From positions 2,343,343-2,407,342 of the forward strand of contig KK106982.1 of assembly GCA_000611775.1 (NCBI GenBank): a stretch of DNA of 64,000 bases, given 5' to 3'. Below, piece after piece: positions 10,643 through 21,151 of the stretch (position 1 is the first letter of the stretch; the number at the start of each line of letters is the position of its first letter). Both the position numbers and the translations under genes were made by a program. The DNA comes from Umbilicaria muhlenbergii. Taxonomy: Eukaryota > Ascomycota > Lecanoromycetes > Umbilicariales > Umbilicariaceae. The notes under the pieces are model-generated. The model searched no databases. It was not told the DNA's origin and saw only the letters and a list, made by a program, of their open reading frames with translations.

Positions 10643-12749
10643 ATTTGATAGCAACACTGAATTAAGCATCATAAACTGCTTGATTGAATCAGGCCTCCTC
10701 ATATCACTCAATTCAAGTGAGTCAATCAGAGTTTTCTGTCATTTTTCCTTCATCACCTAGCTGAGTCTGAGGCAGCCACGTCATTAAGCACTACTTCATC
10801 ATCAAAACCTTTTATTATCATTCAATCAAGCTGACAGTCACTACTCCCCTTGCTTTGAACCCTGCTATCATTGATTTGTGCTTTCAACTTCAGGATTTCA
10901 TTGAGTCTGAGCACGTCTGAGCTGAAGATATCACTGCCTTGAAACAACAAGTTATAGCCTGAGCTACATGTGAATGAACTCAGTCAAATCAGCCCTCTGA
11001 ACGTCACACTGAACATCAAACTCAATTAAGCTCAAGAGAGCTTCTCACCTGACCTGCAGAGTGAGCAACTGACAAGTCATGCTTATGCTGAGATTTAAAT
11101 TGAGTCCTCAATGAAATCTCAAATCACCTCTTTAATCAAGTCTTTATTAACTCTGTTGATTTTATCACCTCTCTGAGTGAACCTGACATTATAACAGCTA
11201 GACGCCAGAGCTCTTTAATGAATATCATCAATTCAATGAATAATAAAAGAGCAGGCTGAACTGGTCAAGGAATAAAGGAAGATCAGAGATTTATTAATAC
11301 TTAATGATGAGAACTCACTGACCTTATAGCTCAGGCAGTCACTGCAGTTATGATGATTCAGCAAGTAAGCAATACAGAAAGATCAAGCAATAATGAAGAT
11401 GAAAATGAATGAACAGGTAATAATGAAAATGATGTTAATAACTTTATCATCACATCTGTGATCACATCACAGTCAGCTCATTGAAGAGCAGATGAGATCA
11501 ATCTCTTTAACCCTTAACTTAATAAGTTTTATGAAGATGATGAAATTGTCACTGTTGAAAAGAACATTTATTATCAAAGTGTCATGTTGTTCATTGAACA
11601 TATTTGAGATATGACTATAATCAAGAGAGCTTAATTAATAAGAATAAATCTTAATACCTGCCTCTGAGGTGCTTCTCTGACTTGGTACACCTCTGAGCTT
11701 TTAAACCTCAAAAGAATAAGCCTTCAGAATGATGAGAACAGTGTAGAGGAATGATGCTGAGCCTTGAAGAATTACTTCAAGAAGTCAGCTGCAGTTGCTT
11801 TCATCAGTCTCATCTTCATCAAATATATCATGATTGATGCACAGTCACACTGAGAGCCTTCTGCATACATTCAAACAATTCTACGCCATGCTAAGTCAGC
11901 AAACATTGAGAGCATCAAAAATCAATTGATCTTCACTTATTAAAACATCATGATTAAACTCTGAGCATTCATCAACCCTTCTACTGATATTATCATGATT
12001 AATCAGTTTATTCAGACCCTTGAGCTCAAGAAAGACACTTGATGAGACATGCATCAACATGATGAAAATTATGAACAACATATGAGCAATTAATGAAATA
12101 ATTTAAAACATGACAATTGAGTCCCTCAATTTGATAAAAACTGAAACAGTCAGTATGATGACTTTCATTCTTACTTTAACTTTCTTAATCAAGCTCTGTA
12201 TCAGCCCTCATATCAGTCTTTTTATCATCAGTTCTCTTTTCCTTTCTCAAATCATTCTGTTCAGAGTTTCTTTTAAAATACCTTTCCTTCTCATCCAGTG
12301 AACCAAAACTCATCATTTAATACATATCAGCAGCAGCTTATTATCATGATCTCACTGCAGATTTCTATTGACATCAGCAATCAACATCAGCCTTTATAAT
12401 TCACAAGTGAAAACAGGTCTCAAAATCTGTATCATGAGCTCTTGAATCAGCAGTGACCTGGTCAGTCACCTTACAATCAAAGAAATGACAACAGTTATCA
12501 GCCTCTTAATGTACCTTACAGGCCTAACTACCCTCAGCTGCTTAAAACTTATCATGATGAACTGACTGATCAGTTTAGTCAGTTCAATGACTATGAAAAT
12601 GACTACTATGATAATGATTGATATGAGCAGGAAAACAATTGAGTGAACTACATCATTGAAGAAGATTAAGCCTTTTATGAAGCCTTCTACAAAGAAGCTT
12701 CTGAGGTTAATGATGATGTTGATGTTAATCATGCAATTGAGCAGACATC

Positions 12750-12820
12750 TTATCATTACTGCTGCTGCTCAGAAGCCTTCAGCTTGAATAATGCTCTTCA
12801 TAAGCATGTATGAGCTGATC
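12750..12820 (+). pseudogene. C2H2 finger in Gag region of nested gypsy
   Basis: The frame reads YHYCCCSEAFSLNNALHKHV followed by a stop and ADH. Many fungal gypsy polyproteins have a finger of the form C-x2-C-----FPSNN-LHKH at the end of Gag. Both His and the distal Cys are kept. The finger lies directly before the protease. Confidence 0.6.
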
Positions 12821-12939
12821 ATAACAATGATTCAATCAAGGTGTTTAAAGACTTAAACTTAAAACTTAAGTCAGCCTATTCTTCAGCTCCTGATAGCTTA
12901 GTTCAATCAAATGAAAAGTTAATTCAGTTGAACGTCATG

Positions 12940-13570
12940 AACATTTCAGCCAAAGGGTATAAATTTCAAGGATGATGCTACATCACAGTGCAGGCAAGAC
13001 TGTCTCAAGATGATCAGGTCATCTTCATATGCTTGAACATTAATTGCACTGTCAGCCTCATTAATTGAGGATTTCTTAAGAAGCATGCTCTCAAAGCAGA
13101 AGTCAAGAAGATGACTTCATCTATGAAAATTCATGAACTAAATTTCAGCTCACATGCTGCTGAAGACTATGTGAAACTAAATCTTTATCTCTCAGTTGAT
13201 CAGAGTAAAACTGCAGTTCTCTGTCATGAAATTCATGTCATTGATGATCTGAAGATTAATATACTCATTGACACTGACATCCTGATCCCTGAGTGAATTG
13301 ATGTACTTTTATCTCAGTGAAAGGCAGTCATAGGAAGCTGTGAGAATGCAGAATTGAAAGTCAATGTCATCATCTTCCTTAATCAGATCAACTGCCTTTT
13401 AGTGTTAAATAATCAGACTATCATACCTGCTTATAACTTAACAGTCATTCAGATCAAGCCCCTTCATGACTTATTCACTGATCAGGACCTCCTCTTTGAG
13501 TCAGATTACAACCTCACTGAGATTTATACTTCAATAGTGAATCATCAACTTTTCAGCATAAAACTCTGAA
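12940..13570 (+). pseudogene. Aspartic protease remnant of nested gypsy
   Basis: The frame reads CLNINCTVSLIN, where the family has CLDTGCTVSLID, so Asp-Thr-Gly has become Asn-Ile-Asn through transitions. The flanking blocks are well preserved: KMTSSMKIHELNFSSHAAE (13111 onward), LCHEIHVIDDLKINILIDTD and, after 13354, a C-terminal open stretch with PLHDLFTDQDLLFE. Two open stretches (13111-13296 and 13354-13569) are separated by stops. Confidence 0.75.
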
Positions 13571-14019
13571 ATAGCTCAGACAAAGCTGTGATTATATCAT
13601 GTCATACACATTTGAGTTGAATTGTTGAATATAAAGCTGATGACTGCTTTTTAGCCAGCTCTGACCTAATCCTCAAGGTCAGTAAATTGAAGTTTTAAAA
13701 CAGCTGAGTTAAATTGACCTTCTGAACCTTACTGACAGCCAGTGCCGCCTATCATGTGACTTTCAGCATCATCATTGAATCAGAGCAGCAGCTGCAGAAT
13801 GATGTCATCATTTATGAAATAACCTCAACTGCAGTCACAGTCTTAACTGAGATAACTAATCACTATCTGCGCCTGTGAGAAGATAACAGCAACATCATCA
13901 ACATCTCAGAGGATGAATGAATGAGAATACTGCTGTTGAACAACTGACAAGAGCTCTACAAGCCTGATTAAGCAAAAGTCTACTCACTTGAATCAAAAGA
14001 TCATGAAATTGTGAATGAT

Positions 14020-15400
14020 TCTTTCAACAAACTTCATGATCAAGGATGAATGAAATGAATCAGCCAAGTTACTCTGTTCACCTACTCATGCTTCATTGTC
14101 TGAAAAGACACATCTAGAGGCAAAAAAGGTCATGTTGTAGTCAATATTTAAGCTTTAAACTGAATAATCATGCCTGACGCCTATTCAGTCCCTAGTCAGG
14201 CAGATATTCTCACTGCAGTACAAGAAGCAGATTTCATATTAACAGTGAACTGCATCTCCTTCTTCTACCAATGACAGGTTAAATCACAGGACTGTCATAA
14301 ACTCACAGTCTCTTCTCACTGAGGTCAAGAAACATTCAAAGTGACTGTCATGAGATATAAAAACTCATCAGTTTATGTTCAGTGAATGATAAACTGAATC
14401 CTGAGGCCTCACTGACTCTTCTCAAGAGCATATGTTGATGACATTGTTATTTTCATGAAGAAAACTTTAGTGGAACACCTCAGTCACCTTGACAAGGTGT
14501 TCAGCACTTTAAATGAAATTAACATATGCCTGTCACTGAGCAAATCCTTCCTTGATTATTCAACTGTTCAATTACTTAAACAGTGAGTTGATGCCCTGAG
14601 TCTTGCAACAGCTGAGGACAAACTAATGATCATAATGAACCTGAAATTTCCTTGAACGCTTCATCAGTTAAAGATATACCTTGATATGATTAATTACCTA
14701 CGTCAGTACATACCTTACTATGCAGTGATAGTAAAACCACTACAGCTCAGGAAGATGATACTAAATTAATTTAATATCAACAACATTAAGAGCAACACGT
14801 GAAAAAAATTCATCAGCAGAATCATGATTGAATTACTTATTTTCAGTGAGTTAAACACCTTTCATCACCTTCAATTCATGTTTTTCAGATTTATAAACCT
14901 TACACACTATGACCTGAAGCGCCAGCTATACATTGACATGAATGCATTCAAAGAATTTGACTTCAGCGCTCACGTTTATCATATGAAAAGTCAGTCACCG
15001 CCCTCAAACAAGCTGATCAGTCAGAAGAACTTAAAGTTTATACTCTTCCTCAGCAAAGTGCTGAGTAATGTGAAGACTGATTATTGGTCAACTGAGTTGA
15101 AGATAGCAGGCTTAGTCTGAGTAATCTGAAAAATACATCATATGATTGAATCTGCTGAGAAGCTCACAATAGTTTATACAGATCACTCAGTCACTACATT
15201 CATAATTAAGCAATTCAGCTTAACAATTACTACTTTCATTGAGAAAATGAACCTATGACTGATACATGTCAGTGAATTCCTACAACGCTTTCACCTTGAC
15301 GTTCAGCATAAAGCAGGCAAAGTGAATATAATCTTAGATGTCTTGTCTCAATTAATCAACTCAAGCACTTCAGATTCATTAAATCAGTCACTTGATAACC
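14020..15400 (+). pseudogene. RT and RNase H of nested gypsy
   Basis: RT blocks: TLFTYSCFIV, KKGHVVVNI, MPDAYSVPSQADILTAVQEA and an intact catalytic AYVDDIVIF at about 14430-14445, then LVEHLSHLDKVFSTLNEINI. RNase H follows from 14824, with a 98-codon open stretch (14824-15120), and ends with ITTFIEKMN and LDVQHKAGKVNIILDVLS. Stops (mostly TGA) interrupt the frame every 20-80 codons. Confidence 0.8.
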
Positions 15401-15599
15401 TGACAGTCAACGCCCTCATAGTTGAAATTCACTCATGATTAACAGATTGAACAGCTCAGTTGAAATCAAAGGAAGTCATTCTTAAAGACATCTTACTAAC
15501 TGAATATGCCTCAGTATATTCAGTTATTTTAATCAAAATGAATGAAGCCTTCTAAACCAGGCTGCTTGAAGCTTATGAAGCAGAGTCATGATGAGACCA

Positions 15600-16480
15600 C
15601 ATTCAGAAAATGATTTCAGACAATGACTTCTTAAAGAAGAACACCGTGAACCTTTCTTATCACTTAGTTTGAAAGCTCATCTACTTTGATGATTTTGAAC
15701 AAGGTCTTCATTTATGCATTTCTGCTGATCTGATCAAAGAAGTCTTTCAACTTGCTCATGATGAATTGAGACACTCAGGGTATGCCTGTATGCATGAACA
15801 CTTAACACAAGGTTTTTACATTCATAACTTATTCAAGCAGCTGCATGAGTTCATTAGGTTTTGCCCTCAATGTTAAATGAATCAGACACCCCGGCATGCA
15901 CTCTATGAATCAATGCAGTCAATTCTGGCGCCACCGCGGCCATTTCACAGTATAATCATTGACTTTATCCTCAGACTATCAATCTCAACTTCCTCAGACT
16001 GTTTCAACTGTGTTATGTCTGTTACTGACAAGTTCAGCAAAGCAGTCACGTTCATCCCTGAAAAGATCACATGAAGTGATAAGCAATGAGTCACAGCACT
16101 ACTACTATGTTTAAATCTCATCAGTTGAGGCTTACCCTCTGTCATCATCTCAGACTGAGATGTATGATTTGTCAGAGGCTTATGAAAGGTGATATTTAAG
16201 CACTTAAAGATTAATTTATTCTATTCAACTGCCTACCACCCACAAACTGATGATGCCTCAGAGGTCATGAATCAGCAAGCTGAAATCACACTATGATATT
16301 ACCTTATGACTTTAAACAGCTCAGCAGACTGACTCTTGATTCTTTCATGATTATAAGCTGCTTTCAATAATGCTTACTGAATGTCAACATGTCAGACCCT
16401 CAATGAGGTGCTCTATGAGTTTCAATCAAATGAAGCACTTGATTTACTCTGAATGAACATTCTTATCAAGTGAACACCTG
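15600..16480 (+). pseudogene. Integrase of nested gypsy
   Basis: The zinc-binding His and Cys residues are visible between 15757 and 15876 (LAHDELRHSGY and FCPQC). The core keeps all three acidic residues: Asp in IIIDFIL (about 15955), Asp in IISD (about 16150) and Glu in DDASEVMNQ (about 16260), with the STAYHPQT box as FYSTAYHPQT. So the DDE triad survives although the frame has stops. Open stretch 15877-16074 is part of it. Confidence 0.8.
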
Positions 16481-16989
16481 ACCCTGTCATAACAGCTGAG
16501 CTTGATGAGCCTGATAACAATTATGATCTTATCACAGTTGAAGCACAACCTACAGAAGAAGAATGCATCACTGAGTGAGTCACTGAGTGAGTGAGACTTC
16601 AAGAAGCTCAAAAGAAAGCTTTATTACTTATCATGTTCAACTATCAGCTGAGTCATATAAATGTGAAAGACGCTATCACCTGAGCAGTCATGCAGGCCAA
16701 GTACTATTATGACTTGAATCAACAGCTTTAATTCTTTATCATCAGTGATGAAGTCCTACTACGCCTGCATCAGGGATATAAGCTCTCAGGAATTGTGAAT
16801 AGAAAGATCAAACAACAATTCATTAAATTGTTCAAAATCACTGAATGAATAGAACACCTTGCTTACCACTTAAACTTATCACTGAACTGATTAATTCATG
16901 ATGTCATTTCAATAGCTCATCTTGAACCGGCTCATATCAATGATCTTTATCATAAACTTTAATCAGATCACCCTCCTACTGTTGTTGTT

Positions 16990-17175
16990 GATGAAGTCAT
17001 TATCAATGATCACTATGAAATCAAACAACTGCTTTGAAAGTGAGTAAGCTGCTGAGGATGAGGTGTATGCACTCAGTACCTTGTAAGATGAAAAGATTAT
17101 GAGTCAGAGCATGACGCCTAATACAACATGAAGGATTTAAGGAATGTGAAGGAGCTCATTAAGGAGTATGAGCTA
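16990..17175 (+). pseudogene. Chromodomain-like C-terminus of nested gypsy
   Basis: The frame reads VDEVIINDHYEIKQLL, then after stops CTQYLVRW(stop)KDYESEHDA and LIKEYEL. This fits the chromodomain layout (Y-VE-IL, YLVKW-GY). It lies at the 3' end of pol, before a short untranslated part and the 3' LTR. Confidence 0.65.
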
Positions 17176-17251
17176 CATGTAGTCAAGGAGCAGAATGAGG
17201 TTCTATCTTAAAACACATTGAGGTGATGACTTTTCTTCATTGATGACAGAT

Positions 17252-17422
17252 TATTATGATTACACTAAGACCTTGTTGACTTTGTTGATTGTCAAGCTAC
17301 TCACTTGCTCTTTGAAGCCTGCTATGACATTTTAGGTGTAGCTTAGTTTAGCTCATATATAGTGAGCCTTTACATCACTAGAAAGAATCAATCCTTTTTT
17401 CACATATAAAACATGTACAACA
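17252..17422 (+). repeat. 3' LTR of nested gypsy
   Basis: 171 bp, partner of 10472-10642. It starts TATTATGATT, where the 5' copy has TGTTATGATT, a G-to-A change in the terminal TG. CTTCT follows at 17423-17427 as the target duplication. Confidence 0.9.
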
Positions 17423-17427
17423 CTTCT

Positions 17428-18580
17428 TAAGTCTTTATAATCATGATCTTTTCAGGATTTACTCAGATGTCATGACATCTTATGATCAGTTTTAAATATT
17501 AAGTTTTAATCTTGTGAAATTCACACTTCTTGATTTCAGTCTGCAAATTTGCTTTTCTCAGTCATTCTAGAACAGTTCAAACATGAGTTTAATGTTCAGA
17601 CAGAGATTTCAAATAAATTAAGATATTATTCAAATATGCTGTACAGTATGTGTTCAATAAATTGAATAATACATCATTAATGAAGTGCTGAAAGATGACT
17701 GATTCATTAATGAGTCTGAAAGGCAAGATGTCACGGGTTAATGATAATCTGAGACTCACATAAGACATGGCCCTACAAGTGACTTGACAATGTTAATGAG
17801 TCACATGAAAACTCTGCACTGCTCAATCTCACCTTCATTCCTTAGTTATTAGTTTTATATAATTAGAATCATATAATCTTTATACATTTATATCTCATGC
17901 TGTCACATACCTCAACTATACTTCCCTTTCTAGTAAGGGACGCTATAAAGGGCCGCTGCATAAAGGGGAGGTAATTGTCATGAGTTAGTGACAATCTGAG
18001 ACTCATGTAGGGCATGGCCCTACAAGCAGCTTGACAGCATTAATGAGTCACATGAAAACTCTGCACTGCTCAATCTCACCTTCATTTCTTAGTTATTAGT
18101 TTTATATAATTAAGATCATATAACCTCTATACATTTATATCTCATGCTGTCACATACCTCAACTATACTTCCCTTTCTAGTAAGGAATGCTATAGTTTTA
18201 CACAAGATCTTATATTTGTAGAAATCATGCCTTGTTTAAAAGGTTGTCAGATCTTCAGAATCAGAATTCATTCATATGTGATGAAATGCCTGTTGTATAT
18301 CAATCTTGATGAAGTATTTTGTCTTTAAAATCTGAGTCAGGGTTTCCTCAATTAAAGACAATGAGTATCAGTCTTTCTTCATAATTTAATTCAGCTTTCA
18401 GTAGTTAATGCACAGTCATAAAGACTCATCTTTCTTTCATACAAACAGAATCAGTGAGGCTACTGATGATTAACTGACTTCAATGAAACTTTTTTGCAAG
18501 TTGTCTTTTATGTAGTTCTTCACTGCTATCAGTTCCTCATATGACATATTGTAAAAGAGTGTGTATCTGAGTTTTTACTC
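17428..18580 (-). pseudogene. RT remnant of minus-strand gypsy (split)
   Basis: On the minus strand, right to left, 18580-18208 gives TTF-TRHDFYKYKIL (family TAFRTRYGSYEYKVLPFGL). After removal of the LTR relic, 17728 downward gives LPFRLINESVIFQHFIND, then AYLNNILIY (YLDDILIYS with Asp to Asn), then TVLE-LRKANLQTEIKKCEFH. The last block joins across the nested element to GFL-FCNFY at 10440. The reading shows that both interruptions are insertions. Confidence 0.75.
17729..18202 (+). mobile_element. LTR-pair relic with tiny interior (474 bp)
   Basis: Two closely similar copies of an LTR of about 219-227 bp begin TGTCACGGGTTAATGATAAT (17729) and TGTCATGAGTTAGTGACAAT (17976). Between them only about 28 bp remain, ending AAAGGGGAGGTAAT, a polypurine-tract-like run. 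The element ends ...GTTTTACA at 18202 and is flanked by CAAGA (17724-17728 and 18203-18207). It keeps CpGs (GGGACGC, GGGCCGCTG) that the host element has lost. It is either an internally deleted LTR element or a TRIM-like miniature. LTR1 lacks the last few bases of LTR2. Confidence 0.8.
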
Positions 18581-18895
18581 ACCTTTTAAGATGATCTTGT
18601 GATCATAGGGTTGATGTGAAGAAAGTTCATTTGCAGTCTTTTTAAAAAAGACATCAATTAAATCATGATATTTAAGAGGAAGAATCACCTTGATATTTAA
18701 TTCATTTAATTTCAGTTTAAAATTCAATGCTTCCTCAATCTGTTGAATAAAGATAATAAAGATTTCATTGCTTTTCTTTATATTTAATGTGAACAGTGCT
18801 GCATCAATCATCTTGATATTAACTGCATGTGAGAGGTTATTACTTTTTAATGCAGAGGCTGATTCAGGATCTGCTTTTGTGATGAATTTCTTCAA
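18575..18895 (-). pseudogene. Protease-RT linker of minus-strand gypsy
   Basis: An open stretch of 106 codons includes VNIKMIDAALFTLNIKKSN, LPLKYHDLIDVFFKK and LSSHQPYDHKIILKG. Fungal gypsy pols have LP-EYHDFLDVF-------LPPHRPYDHKI just before the RT finger domain. It keeps an open frame by chance. Confidence 0.75.
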
Positions 18896-18979
18896 GATCT
18901 GATAGGTTTTCAGTGATTCAATTCAGTCATTTGATTCAGGTTCAATCATTCAGTGTTCAGTTGTTTGATTTTAGTTTTA

Positions 18980-19380
18980 TTCAGTTCTTTTGATTCAGTT
19001 CATTCATTCAGTTCATTTGTTCAGTTCAGTTCATTTAATGAGAAAATCACTACCTGATTCACAGAGTTGATTAAAATCCAGGTGTGATTCATTCAAGAGA
19101 GTCTCAATATAATGCTGAGATCTTTCATATCTACAATCATCATGAGATTAAGTCACTGAGAATGACTGCAGACCTTCATAATTGAATAAATCATGTGTGT
19201 AACTTATCTCACTGTCTTCTTCTGAAAATTATGTAAGATTCAGGGCTTTGGCAATGATACTGCCTCAATTTCAGATCATTCAATCAGAGTCTTTGTCAGG
19301 TTAGCATTAATAAATACATATTCAATTAACTCAGTATCAAGTAGAGCCTTGACTTGTAGCTTGATCTCATTCAGAGTGAG
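18980..19380 (-). pseudogene. Aspartic protease remnant of minus-strand gypsy
   Basis: The minus strand reads KLQVKALLDTELIEYVFINA, then SLPKPWILHNFQKKTV, SIILRLS-MNHTWILINSVN. The family reads ALLDTGATGY-FID, and the Gly of Asp-Thr-Gly is now Glu through G-to-A change. The later LG-PWL block is also recognisable. It lies upstream of the linker at 18575-18895 in the element's direction. Confidence 0.65.
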
Positions 19381-20870
19381 CTTGCAATTCACTTTGAATG
19401 ATGTTCAGGTGAACAAAATATCTTCATTAATCATTAATATTAATATCACAAGGAGATTATTATCATTTCTTATCATGATTTTAATAAAAGAACGCCTTTT
19501 CCTGAATCTGATTCAAAATCAGATTCAAAATCAGAATTAAATATGATTCATTGCACATGTCTTAATGCTGAAGTCTCTTTCTTTTTGTCTTTATTTGAAC
19601 AGTTTAAGGCAAGGTGCCTTTATTCATTATATTTAAAACAACATTCTTTTTTCATCTGTTGTTCTTTGACGGCGTCTGAGTATGATGTTCAGTTCAGTGT
19701 TCAGGGAACTGACTCAGTGATTATTCAGGTAGTTGATTTTAAAATTTTAATAAAATATTCAGTCCTTGTATGAGTTTGACTTGTGAAGAGAGGTGTTTAA
19801 TTCAATTAAGGTTTGCTGATTTTCTTTGCATCAAGCAGTCATAAAGTCTGATTGATTCACTGACAGCACTTAATGAGTTCATAAAGATCTTCAAGTCTGT
19901 CATTATTAATGTTTAATTATCATTAAATGATGTTGTTCACCTTGTTCAGAAGCTCTCCTATTCAGTATAAATTAAAAAACTCATTCAGTTCAGTAACATA
20001 TCACTGAAAATCAACTCAGAAGGATGAGAAGTCTTTGAATTCTTAATAAAGTTTACAGAATTCATCAATGATGATACATTTTCAGTCTGAGTCTCTGTAG
20101 ATTCAGGTCAAATGTTTTAGCAGTTCAATAATATTTAAATAAGCTGTTCAAGATGCTGAATTCATTTAAGGTCTTATGTGTTTAACAGGATCACTCTCAA
20201 CTCTTGTCTTCATGTAAATTATTTTCATCTGTTTGATGAAGTATTATTCATTCATTACTAGTAAATAGTTTCTAATCTTCATTACTCATTCATCATATTT
20301 CAAATGATTGCTGAAGAACATCAGTGAATCAGGAAGCTTTAATAATCTGAATGATTTTTTAACTGTGAGTTGAGGGAAATCAGATCAAGGAATGCTTGTG
20401 ACTGTGATTTTTTGTTCAAGGTATGTGATCACATCAATTTATTTAATAACTTTTTTCTTCAGTTCCTTGTTCTTATTCTTCATTTTTTCATAGTTCACTT
20501 GTAGTTCTTCATGTGCCTTTATAACAGTGTTGATTTCATTCAAAGACTGCTCATGATCAGTGATCAATTATTGAAGAGCAGTCATTGCTTCAGAGAGATG
20601 TTCTTGTAAGAGATCAATCAAGGTCTCTGCAGTTGAAGCAGTCAAGATTTGATCAATCAGGTTTTTATTCAAAGTGAATTGTTCATCATTCACAGAAGTC
20701 AACAAAGACTCTTTAATTCATGAGTAAACTCTGCTATCAGCTTCTTTAATCATCATGATTAATTTCTGATTCTGATTTTAATTCTGATGTGTTGACTGTC
20801 TGACTTCAGTATCAATCTGATTCAAAATTCATTCAGGATGCCTTGCAGCGGGAGGTAAAAAAAGAGATTA
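19380..20870 (-). pseudogene. Probable gag region of minus-strand gypsy
   Basis: Position and orientation place Gag here, upstream of the protease, but I see no zinc knuckle I can defend. The minus strand is rich in short amphipathic pieces (around 20440-20700) that look like a coiled coil with stops. Two plus-strand open stretches (19349-19540, 19543-19773) do not resemble known proteins. Near 20850 a CpG-containing purine run (GCAGCGGGAGG) may mark the end of the element. Confidence 0.35.
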
Positions 20871-21029
20871 AAATAATGTTAAGACTATGCAGATTATGAA
20901 TTAATGTATGTATTTTAACAGTTGACATTTAACTACAGAGAAGAATTTTAGTCTAAGAAGCAAAAAGAAGAAAAGAGCATGAAGATTAAAATCTTTATGT
21001 GCACATTAAACTCACTAATCTGAATTGCT

Positions 21030-21145
21030 GCTAACTCATTCAGTCATTCAGCGCTAACTCATTCAGTTGTTCAGTTCAGTATGTTGTTCAGATCATTCAG
21101 TTCAACATTTAAATTATTCAGTTCAGTTCAATGTTCAAGTGTAAA
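21030..21145. repeat. TTCAGT-rich low-complexity DNA
   Basis: Irregular repeats of TTCAGT and CATTCAGTTGTTCAGTTCAG fill the stretch. The same kind of repeat occurs at 18905-19040. They lie outside the palindrome that begins at 21152. No function is evident. Confidence 0.6.
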
Positions 21146-21151
21146 TCTGAC

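Larger units (their letters stand above)
10472..17422 (+). mobile_element. Full-length nested gypsy retrotransposon, 6951 bp
   Basis: The element is bounded by two 171-bp LTRs (10472-10642 and 17252-17422) that begin TGTTATGATT or TATTATGATT and end TACAACA, with a CTTCT duplication at 10467-10471 and 17423-17427. Domains in order: Gag with a C2H2 finger (about 12750-12820), protease (12940-13300), RT (14020-14720), RNase H (14880-15400), integrase (15600-16320) and a chromodomain-like end (16990-17170). Its length and domain spacing look complete, but coding is broken by many TGA and TAA codons. It carries more CpG than its surroundings, in line with a younger insertion into the minus-strand gypsy RT. 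Confidence 0.9.
9560..20870 (-). mobile_element. Decayed minus-strand gypsy element, twice interrupted
   Basis: Reading the minus strand from right to left gives gag-like sequence (19.5-20.87 kb), protease (about 18.98-19.36 kb), the linker before RT (18575-18895), RT (18.2 kb down to 17.43 kb), the rest of RT and RNase H (10.47-9.94 kb) and a post-RNase H linker (9562-9816). The integrase is not recognised beyond 9.56 kb, where another element begins. Two later insertions split it: 10472-17422 and 17729-18202, each flanked by 5-bp target duplications. Removing them restores continuous RT homology across both junctions. Limits are approximate; LTRs were not found. Confidence 0.75.
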
